DNA from: Francisella orientalis FNO12
GTDB taxonomy: Bacteria > Pseudomonadota > Gammaproteobacteria > Francisellales > Francisellaceae
Length of the DNA stretch: 64,000 bases
Direction: 5' to 3'
Assembly: GCF_001042525.2 (NCBI RefSeq)
Contig: NZ_CP011921.2
Location: 1,178,001-1,242,000, forward strand
Of the stretch, positions 9,220 through 18,410 are shown one piece after another (the stretch's first letter is position 1; the number at the start of each line of letters is the position of its first letter). Position numbers and translations under genes: made by a program. The notes beneath the pieces were generated by a model that was given only the letters and a program-made list of their open reading frames with translations, ran no database searches and had not been told where the DNA came from.

Positions 9220-10428
9220 CTATAAACCATGTTTTTGTTTGTGACTCTGATCACAATAGTCAACTAAGCTCATACCAATATCTTTAATATTACCAACACC
9301 TACCAGCATATATGTATCAGCGGGTTGAGTTACATTAATTTTTTCTAGAATCTCTAACGGCTGCATATCTTCACACACTGTGACTTGAGCTGGCTTAATA
9401 CCCAAAGATTTAGAATATTTTTTATAAAAAGACACAAACACATCTGTACCTGTACCAATAAGAGTTACCAAATCAGGCTTCTCCCAGTTTAGTATCGCTT
9501 CAGCAATCTGCTTAGATCTATCTTCTCTATCGTCTCTACAATTAACAACTAATACTTTTTTATCACAATACTGATATTTGCTGTATAGCTTATCCCATAG
9601 CATTTTCGTTGATACAGGATCATTAGCAGCAAAAGCATTAGCAAAATTCATCTCTGAACTATTAATGTCAAAGTTATACTCAGTCATTGCACCAGGATCT
9701 GGAGTCGTCTCCCACATGCCTTTAAGAGCGACTTCCCTAGGGATCCCTAAATCATCAGTTACTTTTAGAGCTAAGGCAACATTTATCTTAAATTCAGAAT
9801 ATACAAATTTATTAATTTCATCATCAGAAACCAACTCAGCATCTGCTGCTGTAGCCACAAAAAGCTCTGTTGTTCTATCCTTACAAGCGTACTCAAAAAA
9901 ATCAATATGTACATTTTCTGCTGTGAAATACTTAGATTTCACAGGAACTGTGCCAGCTAATGCCTTAGCAACATCTCGCTCTGTCGGTCCCATCACATCT
10001 AGATGATCTGGGCGAGCATTTGTCAAAACACCATGAGTTGCTTTAATTAATTTCAATTCACATAACGATTGAAGTAACGGTTGAAGAGCCATGCATTCAA
10101 TTATTATAGCATCCGCTTTCGCACGTCTTGCTTTAAACATTATTTTGACTTGCTCAGCAATATTGCTAAAACCAATTCTAAAAACAGGTGTTTCTGTTCC
10201 ATCTACATTAATATATCTAGGCAATGTACCAGTAGTTTTTGCTACAGTCCTATAACCTCCAGCCCTAACTCCAGCAGCAATCAATCTTGCAACACTTGAT
10301 TTACCTCTAGTACCGTTTACATGAATCCTAATAGGAATACTCTTGATACTAACGTTATGTACAATATTTTCTACTATAAGATACAAACATAAAATTACAA
10401 ATACTATTATGATTAACCAAAAATCCAA
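9220..10428 (-). CDS. capB: Poly-gamma-glutamate synthase CapB (Mur-ligase-like)
   Basis: CapB is an ATP-dependent amide ligase related to the Mur ligases and FPGS. After one N-terminal membrane segment the protein has the P-loop N-G-T-R-G-K-S-S (residues 38-45 from the start chosen here) and the A-R-P-D-H-L-D-V-M-G-P region typical of CapB/PgsB. The frame is open with ATG at 10458, but I prefer TTG at 10428. It has a strong GAGGTGG site six bases upstream, and a TATAAT at 10464-10469 would start transcription too close to 10458. This gives 402 residues. It heads the capB-capC-capA operon. In F. tularensis, capB loss attenuates virulence. Confidence 0.93.
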   Translation of the reverse strand: MDFWLIIIVFVILCLYLIVENIVHNVSIKSIPIRIHVNGTRGKSSVARLIAAGVRAGGYRTVAKTTGTLPRYINVDGTETPVFRIGFSNIAEQVKIMFKARRAKADAIIIECMALQPLLQSLCELKLIKATHGVLTNARPDHLDVMGPTERDVAKALAGTVPVKSKYFTAENVHIDFFEYACKDRTTELFVATAADAELVSDDEINKFVYSEFKINVALALKVTDDLGIPREVALKGMWETTPDPGAMTEYNFDINSSEMNFANAFAANDPVSTKMLWDKLYSKYQYCDKKVLVVNCRDDREDRSKQIAEAILNWEKPDLVTLIGTGTDVFVSFYKKYSKSLGIKPAQVTVCEDMQPLEILEKINVTQPADTYMLVGVGNIKDIGMSLVDYCDQSHKQKHGL

Positions 10429-10463
10429 AACAGCCACCTCATGCGTAACAAAAATCACTAATA

Positions 10464-10469
10464 ATTATA
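10464..10469 (-). promoter_or_regulatory. Candidate -10 box of the capBCA operon
   Basis: TATAAT reads on the minus strand about 36 bases upstream of the preferred capB start. No good -35 hexamer is visible 16-18 bases further up. The position implies a start of transcription near 10456 and a leader of about 28 bases. In a region this A+T rich a chance match is possible. Confidence 0.35.
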
Positions 10470-10519
10470 ACATCCATATTATTAAATATATGCAGTAACA
10501 ATATTAAACTTAATTTTAT

Positions 10520-11776
10520 TTAGACATCTATATACCTTGTCTCTGGCATAAAATATAATATAGGTGCCATGATTATAGAAGCTATGATAAGGAGCCATGC
10601 GGGCACCAGTAAACTGCCTGTAGATACAACTAGTAATGTAGCTACGAATGGTATAGTCCCGCCAAAAAAAGAATTACCAATATTATAACTCAGACCATTT
10701 CCACTATAGCGGTATTTTGTATTAAAGAGTTCAGGAGCTGCTGCCCCATATGCACCCCATATTGTCATCAAAGGTACGCTTAGAACAATCATTGAGAGAA
10801 CAAGTGACGCAATGCCCATTCCCATAATCATAAAACTAGGATATGAAAAAATCAGATAAATAATAATAGAGAACTTTATTAATGGTTTTCTACCAAGACA
10901 ATCACTTAAATATCCCCACAAAGGTGCAGAAAAAGAAAAAATCAGACTAAATATAGTCACTATTGCTAAAGAAAAAAACTCTGAATAATTAAGCTCAATA
11001 AAGTAGCTACTCAGATATGAGAGTACCAAGTAATACATAATATTTGCATATGCCGATAAAGCAATCGCAAAAAACAAAGGGGTTTTTTGTATACTAAACA
11101 TTTCTCTTACTGGCTTTGCTGAAACATCTCCCTGAGCTTCTAACTCCTCAAAAGAATAACTCTCAGGTATTAGCAATCTCATCACTAAAGCAAGTAAAGC
11201 AAGAATCAGACCAATTACGTAGCCAATTCTCCACCCCCATAAATCAAGAATTTCTTGACTAAAAACACCAAATAAAATCATCGCAACCAATGATGCCAAA
11301 AAAACACCTGTACCAGAAGACATAGTAGCAAAACTTGCAATAAACCCTCGACGATCAGGTTTTGTAGACTCGATCATAAAGACCATAACACCACCATATG
11401 ATCCTCCGATAGAGAATCCTTGAAGTAATCTCATCAAAACTAGTATAGCAGGAGCTAACATTCCAATAGTCTGATATGTTGGGAGAGTAACAATTACAAA
11501 CATTGGCAATATCATCATGACTACGGAGATTATCAGTGCTTTCTTACGACCAAACCGATCACCAAAACTACCCATAATAACACTGCCAATTGGCCCCATA
11601 AAAAATCCTGCGGCAAAAACCCCAAAAGTCATTAATATAGCAGTATATTTACTAAAATCTGGAAAAAACACGCTAGCAATAACAGGTGTTAGATATGCGA
11701 AAAGCATAAAATCATACCATTCAACAATGGTACTTGCTGAAGCAAAAAAAATGTGCCTTTTTGAAAAACGATTCAT
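10520..11776 (-). CDS. MFS transporter of the metabolite:H+ symporter type
   Basis: The 418-residue protein has about 12 membrane segments. Near the N-terminus is S-T-I-V-E-W-Y-D-F, typical of the metabolite:H+ symporter (MHS, ProP-like) branch, and the loop 2-3 signature G-D-R-F-G-R-K-K-A is present. Such proteins import small organic acids, amino acids or osmolytes with protons; the substrate cannot be read from the sequence. The gene lies 91 bases upstream of capB on the same strand, with its own likely promoter between it and the tRNA cluster. Francisella has a large MFS family used for growth in host cells, and this may be a member. Confidence 0.85.
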   Translation of the reverse strand: MNRFSKRHIFFASASTIVEWYDFMLFAYLTPVIASVFFPDFSKYTAILMTFGVFAAGFFMGPIGSVIMGSFGDRFGRKKALIISVVMMILPMFVIVTLPTYQTIGMLAPAILVLMRLLQGFSIGGSYGGVMVFMIESTKPDRRGFIASFATMSSGTGVFLASLVAMILFGVFSQEILDLWGWRIGYVIGLILALLALVMRLLIPESYSFEELEAQGDVSAKPVREMFSIQKTPLFFAIALSAYANIMYYLVLSYLSSYFIELNYSEFFSLAIVTIFSLIFSFSAPLWGYLSDCLGRKPLIKFSIIIYLIFSYPSFMIMGMGIASLVLSMIVLSVPLMTIWGAYGAAAPELFNTKYRYSGNGLSYNIGNSFFGGTIPFVATLLVVSTGSLLVPAWLLIIASIIMAPILYFMPETRYIDV

Positions 11777-11895
11777 TTATTATAAAAAATTTATAGAATT
11801 AAGAATTATACTTTATATTTAAAAACGAGATATTTCAATCACAAAATTGGTTTTGAAAAATATACACCAGATCAATAATAGGAAAATAATAATTA

Positions 11896-11978
11896 TGGTG
11901 CGGACGGGGAGACTCGAACTCCCACGGTTGCCCGCTGGAACCTAAATCCAGTGCGTCTACCAATTTCGCCACGTCCGC
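11896..11978 (-). tRNA. tRNA-Leu (anticodon TAG)
   Basis: A complete 83-base cloverleaf with a 7-bp acceptor stem (GCGGACG/CGTCCGC), anticodon loop TTTAGGT giving TAG, a class II variable arm (CGGGCAACCG) and an encoded CCA. It is the last gene of the five-tRNA cluster, in the order Arg-His-Leu also seen in E. coli argX-hisR-leuT. Confidence 0.97.
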
Positions 11979-11985
11979 AATATTC

Positions 11986-12062
11986 TGGGGTGATTGATGG
12001 GACTTGAACCCACGACAACCGGAATCACAATCCGGGGCTCTACCAACTGAGCTACAACCACC
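11986..12062 (-). tRNA. tRNA-His (anticodon GTG)
   Basis: The cloverleaf has anticodon loop TTGTGAT, discriminator C and encoded CCA. The base before the acceptor stem is G (12062), giving the G-1:C73 pair that histidyl-tRNA synthetase needs. It lies between tRNA-Arg and tRNA-Leu with a spacer of only seven bases before tRNA-Leu. Confidence 0.97.
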
Positions 12063-12093
12063 ATTACAAATTGCTATATTTTTAACAATGTAA

Positions 12094-12170
12094 TGGCACG
12101 TCTGGCAGGATTCGAACCTGCTACCCTCGGCTTAGAAGGCCGATGCTCTATCCAGATGAGCTACAGACGC
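12094..12170 (-). tRNA. tRNA-Arg (anticodon TCT)
   Basis: A full 77-base cloverleaf with acceptor GCGTCTG/CAGACGT, anticodon loop CTTCTAA giving TCT, and encoded CCA. It reads AGA/AGG, the abundant arginine codons in this A+T-rich genome. It lies in the middle of the cluster. Confidence 0.97.
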
Positions 12171-12179
12171 ATCAAAAAA

Positions 12180-12256
<77 letters not shown>

Positions 12257-12271
12257 ACAATCTTAAACTAA

Positions 12272-12347
12272 TGGTGGCCTGAGGCGGAATCGAACCACCG
12301 ACACGAGGATTTTCAATCCTCTGCTCTACCGACTGAGCTATCAGGCC
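12272..12347 (-). tRNA. tRNA-Phe (anticodon GAA)
   Basis: A full 76-base cloverleaf with acceptor GGCCTGA/TCAGGCC, anticodon loop TTGAAAA giving GAA, and encoded CCA. It is the first gene transcribed, about 10 bases downstream of the cluster promoter. Confidence 0.97.
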
Positions 12348-12357
12348 AATGACATGC

Positions 12358-12387
12358 ATTATACATACACATATATGCTCAAGTCAA
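12358..12387 (-). promoter_or_regulatory. Sigma70-type promoter of the tRNA cluster
   Basis: On the minus strand TTGACT (12387-12382) is followed after 18 bases by TATAAT (12363-12358), and the tRNA-Phe 5' end lies about 10 bases beyond. Both hexamers are near consensus, as expected for a stable-RNA operon. This is the best promoter seen in the window. Confidence 0.75.
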
Positions 12388-12406
12388 CACTTTTATATGT
12401 ATTTTA

Positions 12407-13267
12407 TTACATTTTTTCTTCATAAAATGTTTTTATATTTTTACCATCTGCATAAGCATACAATGTCTGTGCTACTGAAGTAGATCCTGAACAAATATTT
12501 CCCTGCTTATCAATAGCTATAAGACCTACATAATCACCATAAACATCACTCTCTGCTATAGATTTATCTACTGCTTGTGATAATGACATTCCATCTTTAA
12601 CTCTAGTTGCTATTTTTGCCGCTACTGCTTGGTTGATGATATGTTCGCCAATACCCGTACATGATATACCCATATATTCATTAGCAAAATTACCCGCAAC
12701 AGTTGGACTATCGCCTACTCTACCAGGATATTCAAAGCCTGCCCCCCCAGTTGAAGTAACTGCACAGATCTTACCCTTAGAGTCAAGAGCAACAACTCCT
12801 ATTGTTCCTGTATAGCCTTTTTTTAGTTGTAAGTATTCTTGGTATCTTTTTTCAGTCATTGGATTATATGTTGGTAACCCCATCACATCATGGGCAAATG
12901 TGGTTGCTTGATCTCCACCTAAAATACTATGATGTTGTTGCATTAATTTATTTGCAACTTCTATGGGGTTTTTTATATTTTGAATATTTATCACACCTGC
13001 AAATTTTTGTTTTTGGCTATCGATTATAGATGCCGACATTCTAATTTGTCCATCTTGCTGTACCCTTGAACCTGTACCGGCATTAAATATCTCATCATCC
13101 TCAAGAAGTTTTGCTGCAAAAACTGCTGCCTCATTTGCATCATCTATATCTTTTAGGTAATTATAGGCTTTTTGTATAATTGGCAATAAATGTTGATGAT
13201 AATCGCCAAATGATGTGTTTTTATCCTCTCTAGCTCCACACCCACAGTGAATTATAATCTTTTGCAT
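12407..13267 (-). CDS. iaaA: Isoaspartyl peptidase / plant-type asparaginase
   Basis: This N-terminal-nucleophile hydrolase is made as a precursor that cleaves itself before a threonine. The 286-residue protein shows the cleavage site G154/T155 in T-G-T-I-G-V-V-A-L-D, then T-S-T-G-G and G-R-V-G-D-S-P, the family substrate-binding motifs. It hydrolyses beta-aspartyl (isoaspartyl) dipeptides and asparagine. The gene lies 134 bases downstream of a cyanophycinase gene on the same strand. Cyanophycinase releases beta-Asp-Arg, which is a substrate of this type of enzyme, so the two may act in sequence. The name iaaA is by family. Confidence 0.88.
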   Translation of the reverse strand: MQKIIIHCGCGAREDKNTSFGDYHQHLLPIIQKAYNYLKDIDDANEAAVFAAKLLEDDEIFNAGTGSRVQQDGQIRMSASIIDSQKQKFAGVINIQNIKNPIEVANKLMQQHHSILGGDQATTFAHDVMGLPTYNPMTEKRYQEYLQLKKGYTGTIGVVALDSKGKICAVTSTGGAGFEYPGRVGDSPTVAGNFANEYMGISCTGIGEHIINQAVAAKIATRVKDGMSLSQAVDKSIAESDVYGDYVGLIAIDKQGNICSGSTSVAQTLYAYADGKNIKTFYEEKM

Positions 13268-13401
13268 AACAGCTCCAATTTCAAATTAATATTGTGTATC
13301 TAAATATGATTATATCTAAGATGCTCAAAATCTCATACAACAAATATAGTTGAAGTTAATTAAATAATTAGGATGCAAACAGATTAAAATAAAGAAAAAT
13401 A

Positions 13402-14220
13402 TTAGAACTCTACTAGACAAGTATTAAGATCAAATTTCTGACCTTCTAAAAGCATATGCATACGAATATCAACTAAACTGATTGGAGCATTATTACGAGC
13501 ATTATGTAATGATGAATGCTTAAGATGAGAGAAGTCTATAATAGTTACCATACCTGAGCCAACAACCTCTATCACATTCTCAGAATTTAGTAATGCTGAT
13601 GTATCCTCATCAATACCAACACCAACCATATAAGGGTTGTATGATAACGCTGCTAAAAGTCTACCAAGTCTATCTCTTTGAGAGAAATGCTGATCTACTA
13701 GTAATTTGTTAGTTAAACCCAGCCCAGGAGCAAGGTTTACCATATTACATCTTGGCATAAGGCCTGCTTGGCCACCTGCAATCATAAAGCCAGAGATAAA
13801 AGCAGCTCCTGCTGATGTACCTGCAACATTAACACCTTTTGCATTCAATCTACGAATAAGTTGCGCTATCAGAGTGCCACCAAGAGTAGTAGAAAGTAGA
13901 AGCTGATTACCTCCTGTCATAAAAATACCCGTACTTTGTGCAAGTAGATCCTGATAATCTTTATTAGTAGTCGCATCTAAGCGAGTTTCTATCTTTAGAT
14001 TATAGACATCTTTGACTCCCATTTTAGAGAAAATATCAACATAGATATCTCCTGTATCTGGTAACTTCGATGCTGTAGGGATAACAGCTATTTTTGCTTC
14101 ACTTCCACCTGAAAGCCCAACAAATTTTTCTAATACCGTAGGGCTTGCAAATTTATCTTCTCCACCACCGATTGGCATAATATATCCACGGTGATCTTTT
14201 TTCACTGGCTTTGACGGCAT
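13402..14220 (-). CDS. cphB: Cyanophycinase (peptidase family S51)
   Basis: Cyanophycinase cuts the beta-Asp-Arg storage polymer cyanophycin to dipeptides. The 272-residue protein has the serine nucleophile Ser136 in the elbow G-T-S-A-G-A, the upstream M-T-G-G-N-Q loop and G-V-G-I-D-E-D-T-S, all family features; length matches intracellular CphB. It has no signal peptide. AAGGAG precedes the ATG. No cyanophycin synthetase gene lies in this window, so the polymer source is either elsewhere in the genome or external. It is followed by the isoaspartyl peptidase gene. Confidence 0.9.
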   Translation of the reverse strand: MPSKPVKKDHRGYIMPIGGGEDKFASPTVLEKFVGLSGGSEAKIAVIPTASKLPDTGDIYVDIFSKMGVKDVYNLKIETRLDATTNKDYQDLLAQSTGIFMTGGNQLLLSTTLGGTLIAQLIRRLNAKGVNVAGTSAGAAFISGFMIAGGQAGLMPRCNMVNLAPGLGLTNKLLVDQHFSQRDRLGRLLAALSYNPYMVGVGIDEDTSALLNSENVIEVVGSGMVTIIDFSHLKHSSLHNARNNAPISLVDIRMHMLLEGQKFDLNTCLVEF

Positions 14221-14419
14221 CTTGGAAATCTCCTTTATAATATATAAAAATTGTGAGTAATAATATTTTGTTAAAATAATACTAATTAATTGGACATATT
14301 TCTATAAAAAAGGTTTATTTTTAGCATATAAATTGATATGCAGTTAATACTATTTACCCTTATAGTCATTGATGATATGCTATGCAATAAATATTATTAC
14401 TTAAATTAACTATCTTAAG

Positions 14420-15526
14420 ATGAAAAATATCAAAGCACTTACAATTGGAGGGGCGACTCTTGACACTATCATAGAATATGAAGAAATGTTCACTATGAAT
14501 ATGCAAAAGAAAGATACTACTCAATCTTTTATGCTACTTGAAGAAGGCGCAAAAATTGAAGTAACTGAACAAAAATCTTTTTCAGGTGGTGGTGCAACTA
14601 ATGCTGCTGTTTCTTTCAAAAAACAGGATATTAACGTTAGTTTCTTTGGCAAAATTGGTAAAGATATAGCTGGTGAACAGATAAGCAATGAGCTTAAAGA
14701 ACTTGGGATTGACATCTCTAATATTCGCTACTCTGATAAGTATGGCACAGCAACATCTTACGTAGTACCAACACTAAGTGGGGATAGAACAATTTTTGCA
14801 TACAGGGGCGCAAACAAAGATATCCTACAAAATGATTTGCCTTCTAAAGCAATTATAGATAGTGACTTTATTTATATCACATCTCTGAGCAAATCTTCTG
14901 CTGCTAGATTACCTGAAATAGTTAAATTAGCCGCTGACCATAATACAAAAGTAGCTATCAATCCAGGCTCTAGCCAACTTAGTGTTGGAGAAAGTTTTAT
15001 CAAAGATTCAATGTTTGGCATAGATATTCTCGTATTAAATTTTCAAGAAGCTCAAAAGCTAATGTTATCGCTATTATCTTCCAATGATAAAGATATTGTA
15101 GAATCTAAAGACATATTTGAAACTCCTCTTGTTGAAGGAAAAAGTGATTTCTTAAACGCTACTTTTAGATTGAAAGATTTCTTTAGAATCTGTTTAGATT
15201 TGGGTGTAAGAATAATTGTAGTGACAGATGGCGCTAATGGTGTATATGCTGCCTCTAAAGATAAAATATATCATAGTGAGTCTTTGAGAATTAATAATGT
15301 TGTCAACACTCTTGGTGCAGGCGACTCATTTAGCTCAACATTCTGTGCAAATATTTACAAAGGTAAACCTATAGAAGAAGCTATTAAGTATGCTCTAATT
15401 AATTCTAGCCATGTGATACAGCACTCTGATGCAAAATCTGGTCTACAAACATCTGAAAGTCTTGAAAGAATAAAGTCAAAAATGAATTGTGGGTTGGATA
15501 AAAAAATTACAGTTACACCTTGGTAA
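14420..15526 (+). CDS. PfkB-family carbohydrate/nucleoside kinase
   Basis: The 368-residue protein is a ribokinase-like kinase. Near the N-terminus G-G-G-A-T-N-A-A-V forms the substrate pocket, and N-T-L-G-A-G-D-S-F near residue 295 is the PfkB signature with the catalytic Asp. Adenosine kinase, ribokinase and fructokinase are all possible; no residue decides the substrate. The equivalent Francisella gene beside the glycan locus is usually called adenosine kinase. It is divergent from the cyanophycinase gene. Confidence 0.8.
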   Translation: MKNIKALTIGGATLDTIIEYEEMFTMNMQKKDTTQSFMLLEEGAKIEVTEQKSFSGGGATNAAVSFKKQDINVSFFGKIGKDIAGEQISNELKELGIDISNIRYSDKYGTATSYVVPTLSGDRTIFAYRGANKDILQNDLPSKAIIDSDFIYITSLSKSSAARLPEIVKLAADHNTKVAINPGSSQLSVGESFIKDSMFGIDILVLNFQEAQKLMLSLLSSNDKDIVESKDIFETPLVEGKSDFLNATFRLKDFFRICLDLGVRIIVVTDGANGVYAASKDKIYHSESLRINNVVNTLGAGDSFSSTFCANIYKGKPIEEAIKYALINSSHVIQHSDAKSGLQTSESLERIKSKMNCGLDKKITVTPW

Positions 15527-15571
15527 CTTAATTTTGAAGCTATTCTTCGCCTCCTTCCTTTTCACTACGTC

Positions 15572-15591
15572 ATTCCCATGAAAATGGGAAT
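15572..15591. repeat. Intergenic palindrome, ATTCCCAT stem
   Basis: ATTCCCAT (15572-15579) and ATGGGAAT (15584-15591) form a perfect 8-bp stem with a GAAA loop. It lies between the kinase and HAD genes, about 110 bases before a second palindrome. The sequence style resembles short dispersed intergenic repeats of bacterial genomes. Its copy number cannot be seen here. Confidence 0.6.
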
Positions 15592-15702
15592 CTCATAAAT
15601 CATAACCACCAGCCTAAAGATACCAACCTGCGCGGATATGACTATACATTTTTGTAATTCTCTCGTATGAACGAATCTCTAAACATACGCCCTATCTAGG
15701 AG

Positions 15703-15723
15703 ATCCTGAATCAAATTCAGGAT
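15703..15723. repeat. Intergenic palindrome, ATCCTGAAT stem
   Basis: ATCCTGAAT (15703-15711) and ATTCAGGAT (15715-15723) form a perfect 9-bp stem with a CAA loop. It closes a roughly 150-base block that starts with the palindrome at 15572. The block lies between convergent genes, so the hairpins could also terminate transcription, but no T run follows either one. Confidence 0.6.
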
Positions 15724-15740
15724 GACGGTATTATTTACTG

Positions 15741-16403
15741 TTATCTCCTAGCTAAGTATTTGCCCTCAAAAAATGACTCAACATCGGCAACATAATAATC
15801 TATTTCTTGATTATCATAAAAATTAGCCTCTGACTTATGATCATCTGCATGGACTAATACTGTTTGCATCCCTAAATGCTTGGCAGGTACTAAATTGTGT
15901 GATGAATCTTCAAAGAAAATTGCATTGGTAAAATCAATATCAAGCTTCTCTCGTCCTATCTCAAAATATTTAGTCTTTGGCTTGGAAACTAAGCCGGTAT
16001 CCTCTATAGTTAAGATACCATCAAAACTATCATCTAAACCTAACTGTTTTAAAACTCTATAAGTATGAAAATTAGGAGCATTAGTAAAAATATAAGTACG
16101 ATTATTTTTTCTCAAATCATTAATACATTTATTTAGTTTCTCATTTGGCTTGAAATGACTAATCTCAATATTATCAATATAATCAAGGAACTCTTTTGGC
16201 TCAATATTGTGATAACGCATCATACCAAGCATAGTAGATCCAAACTCATAATATAGTTCATCACGAATTATATTAGCTTTGTCGGTATCTGAGATATTTA
16301 GTTTTAGTTTGATATAATCACTCATTCTCGCCATTTGAGTATCAAATAAGCCATTATTATATGGATACAGTGTGTTATCTAAGTCAAATATATAGGTTTT
16401 CAT
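15741..16403 (-). CDS. HAD hydrolase, pyrimidine 5'-nucleotidase type
   Basis: The 220-residue protein has all HAD motifs: F-D-L-D-N-T-L-Y-P at the N-terminus with the nucleophilic Asp, F-T-N-A as motif II, K-P-K-T-K-Y-F as motif III and F-F-E-D-S-S-H-N-L as motif IV. D-N-T-L-Y-P and the helical cap resemble the yeast Sdt1-like pyrimidine 5'-nucleotidases. It would dephosphorylate a small phosphate ester in the cytoplasm. It is the last intact gene beside the glycan locus, 34 bases after the eroded glycosyltransferase on the same strand. Confidence 0.85.
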   Translation of the reverse strand: MKTYIFDLDNTLYPYNNGLFDTQMARMSDYIKLKLNISDTDKANIIRDELYYEFGSTMLGMMRYHNIEPKEFLDYIDNIEISHFKPNEKLNKCINDLRKNNRTYIFTNAPNFHTYRVLKQLGLDDSFDGILTIEDTGLVSKPKTKYFEIGREKLDIDFTNAIFFEDSSHNLVPAKHLGMQTVLVHADDHKSEANFYDNQEIDYYVADVESFFEGKYLARR

Positions 16404-16437
16404 TATTAATTAATAATTTAGACTAAAGTTGCAGACA

Positions 16438-17529
16438 TTATAACATCTCAGAAACTAATATATCATACATCTCAGCTGCTGCTTCATCCCAAGAGAAATA
16501 TTTAGATCTCATTAATGACATCATAGACATTTGACTTTGTAAATCATCGTTATCTAAAACTTTTTGGATTTCCTCTGCAACACTATAATAATCTTGAGAA
16601 TCTATAAGAATACCAGCATCACCTAGCACTTCCGATATAGATGATGTTTTTGAACATATAACAGGAACTCCATAGCTAATAGCTTCTAGAATCGGTAAAC
16701 CAAAACCTTCATACAATGAAGGATAAACAAATAAACTAGCAGTTTTATAGAGACTTGCTAGCTCTTCATTAGTTATATAATTATAAACTTTAATATTAGC
16801 ATTTAAGTTTAAAGAATCTAATAAACTATCTAAATCAACTTTGCCCCAGCCCTTTGCTCCAACTATAAGCAATTTATATTTATTTTTAATATCTTGTGGC
16901 AGTTTTGAATAAGCTCTTACTAAGTTTTCAATATTTTTTCTTGGTTCAATAGTTCCTACAAAAAGAATATATTTTTGCCCTATATTACTCTCTCTTGTTT
17001 TCACATTAGTAAAACTATTACCTAAGTATACTCTATGAACTTTGTTATTATCCCCAAAGTATTTTATAATATCATTTTTTGTTGAATCTGACACAGTCAA
17101 AATAATATCTGCCTTTTTAATGGAATGAGGTACTCTAAAAGTATCTAAAAGCCTTGTTTTCCTCATTAAAGTCTTTGGATAAACTTTGTAAACTAAATCA
17201 TGAATAGTAACTATATACTTTATATCCTTTTGTTTTTTAGGAAGTTTATGAGAAGGTCCTCAAAAATAATCTAAATTGTATTTTGAAATAATCTTATGTA
17301 AAAAAAGATACCAGAAAATATGCTGCACCTTATTTGATAAATTAAATTCAACTATCTTAATATTACTATCTAATTGACTCTTTATATCGTTTTGTAATTT
17401 TTGTGGTGAAAAAAGAATTATAGAAACATTAGTATTTTTAGATAAAGCCTTAATCATCTCTAAAGTATATCTACTAACACCTGCCATATTTGTTTTTAAT
17501 AAAGAGTACACATCTATACCAACAATCAC
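16438..17529 (-). pseudogene. GT4-family glycosyltransferase, one nonsense codon
   Basis: The GTG at 17529 starts M-I-V-G-I-D-V-Y-S and the N-terminal Rossmann half of a GT-B enzyme. TGA at 17262-17260 interrupts it where a Trp (TGG) is expected, in F-(W)-G-P-S-H. The same frame then continues to 16438 with the complete C-terminal half, including F-V-G-T-I-E-P-R-K-N and E-G-F-G-L-P-I-L-E-A, the E-x7-E donor motif. The full gene would give 363 residues, normal for GT4. An internal ATG at 17166 could start only a C-terminal fragment. It would have transferred a sugar to a glycan precursor at the cytoplasmic face of the membrane. Confidence 0.85.
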
Positions 17530-17530
17530 A

Positions 17531-18359
17531 TTAATTATCCTTATTCTGATATTTAACCATCTCTTGTCTCTTTATCAAATGTTTAACTTTCTTCATAAAT
17601 GGTATTTTTTGAAGATAATAAAAGAAACACAGCTTTAAGAAAATATACAGAGAATTTATCATAGAATAACCATTATTTGTTCTACATTTTATCTTCTAGC
17701 CTTGCTTTAATAAAATTTGAACTTGCACCATCAATAATTGAAAAATAGCAACCAAGAATATTAAGATAATAGCCCTTATAATTTTTATGTGAATTAACAA
17801 GTCTTAGAAAAAAATCATAATCAGCAGCTATTCTAAAATCATCATCAAAAAATCCAAGATAATTATATACATCTCTTTTAATATAAAGAGTCTGATGACA
17901 GAAAGGTTGATAATTATTCAAATGTTTGAAAAACTTTTTCGTACCGAAATCTATACCTTTTGATATACAACTTTGCTTATAATTTAAAAAGACACTATCA
18001 CTATAAATAAAGTCATAGCTTTTTTTGATCAAAGCTTTGTTATACTCTTCAAAAATATTATCAGCATAATAATCATCTGAATTTATAAAGCCTATATAAT
18101 TACCCGTTGCTAGTCTTATACCTTTATTCATAGCATCGTAGATACCATTATCAGGTTCCGAGATTAATACATCGATTATATCTTTATAATTTGAAATAAT
18201 CTCTAAAGTCTTATCTGTTGAACTACCATCAATAATAATATACTCAATATTTTTATAAGTTTGATCTTTAATACTTTGTAGAGTTCTTTGTATAGTTTTT
18301 TCTGAATTATAGCAGACCGTTATTACTGTGAATTTTATGTTTCTCAAATTTAAACACAT
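17531..18359 (-). CDS. GT2-family glycosyltransferase, C-terminal tail frameshifted
   Basis: The open frame 17682-18359 encodes 225 residues: a GT-A fold with F-T-V-I-T-V-C-Y-N-S, the I-I-D-G-S-S-T-D acidic motif, N-S-D-D as the metal-binding DXD and A-A-D-Y-D-F-F at the acceptor end. It stops at TAG 17684-17682. Removing one A from the run of four at 17687-17690 lets the frame continue to TAA at 17531, adding about 50 residues with a hydrophobic and basic tail, as usual for membrane-associated GT2 enzymes. The catalytic domain is complete, so some activity may remain. It belongs to the same minus-strand glycan operon. Confidence 0.75.
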
Positions 18360-18410
18360 TATTTAAACTTATCTCTCTTAATTTATTTTAGAAAATTCAA
18401 AAAATACTAA

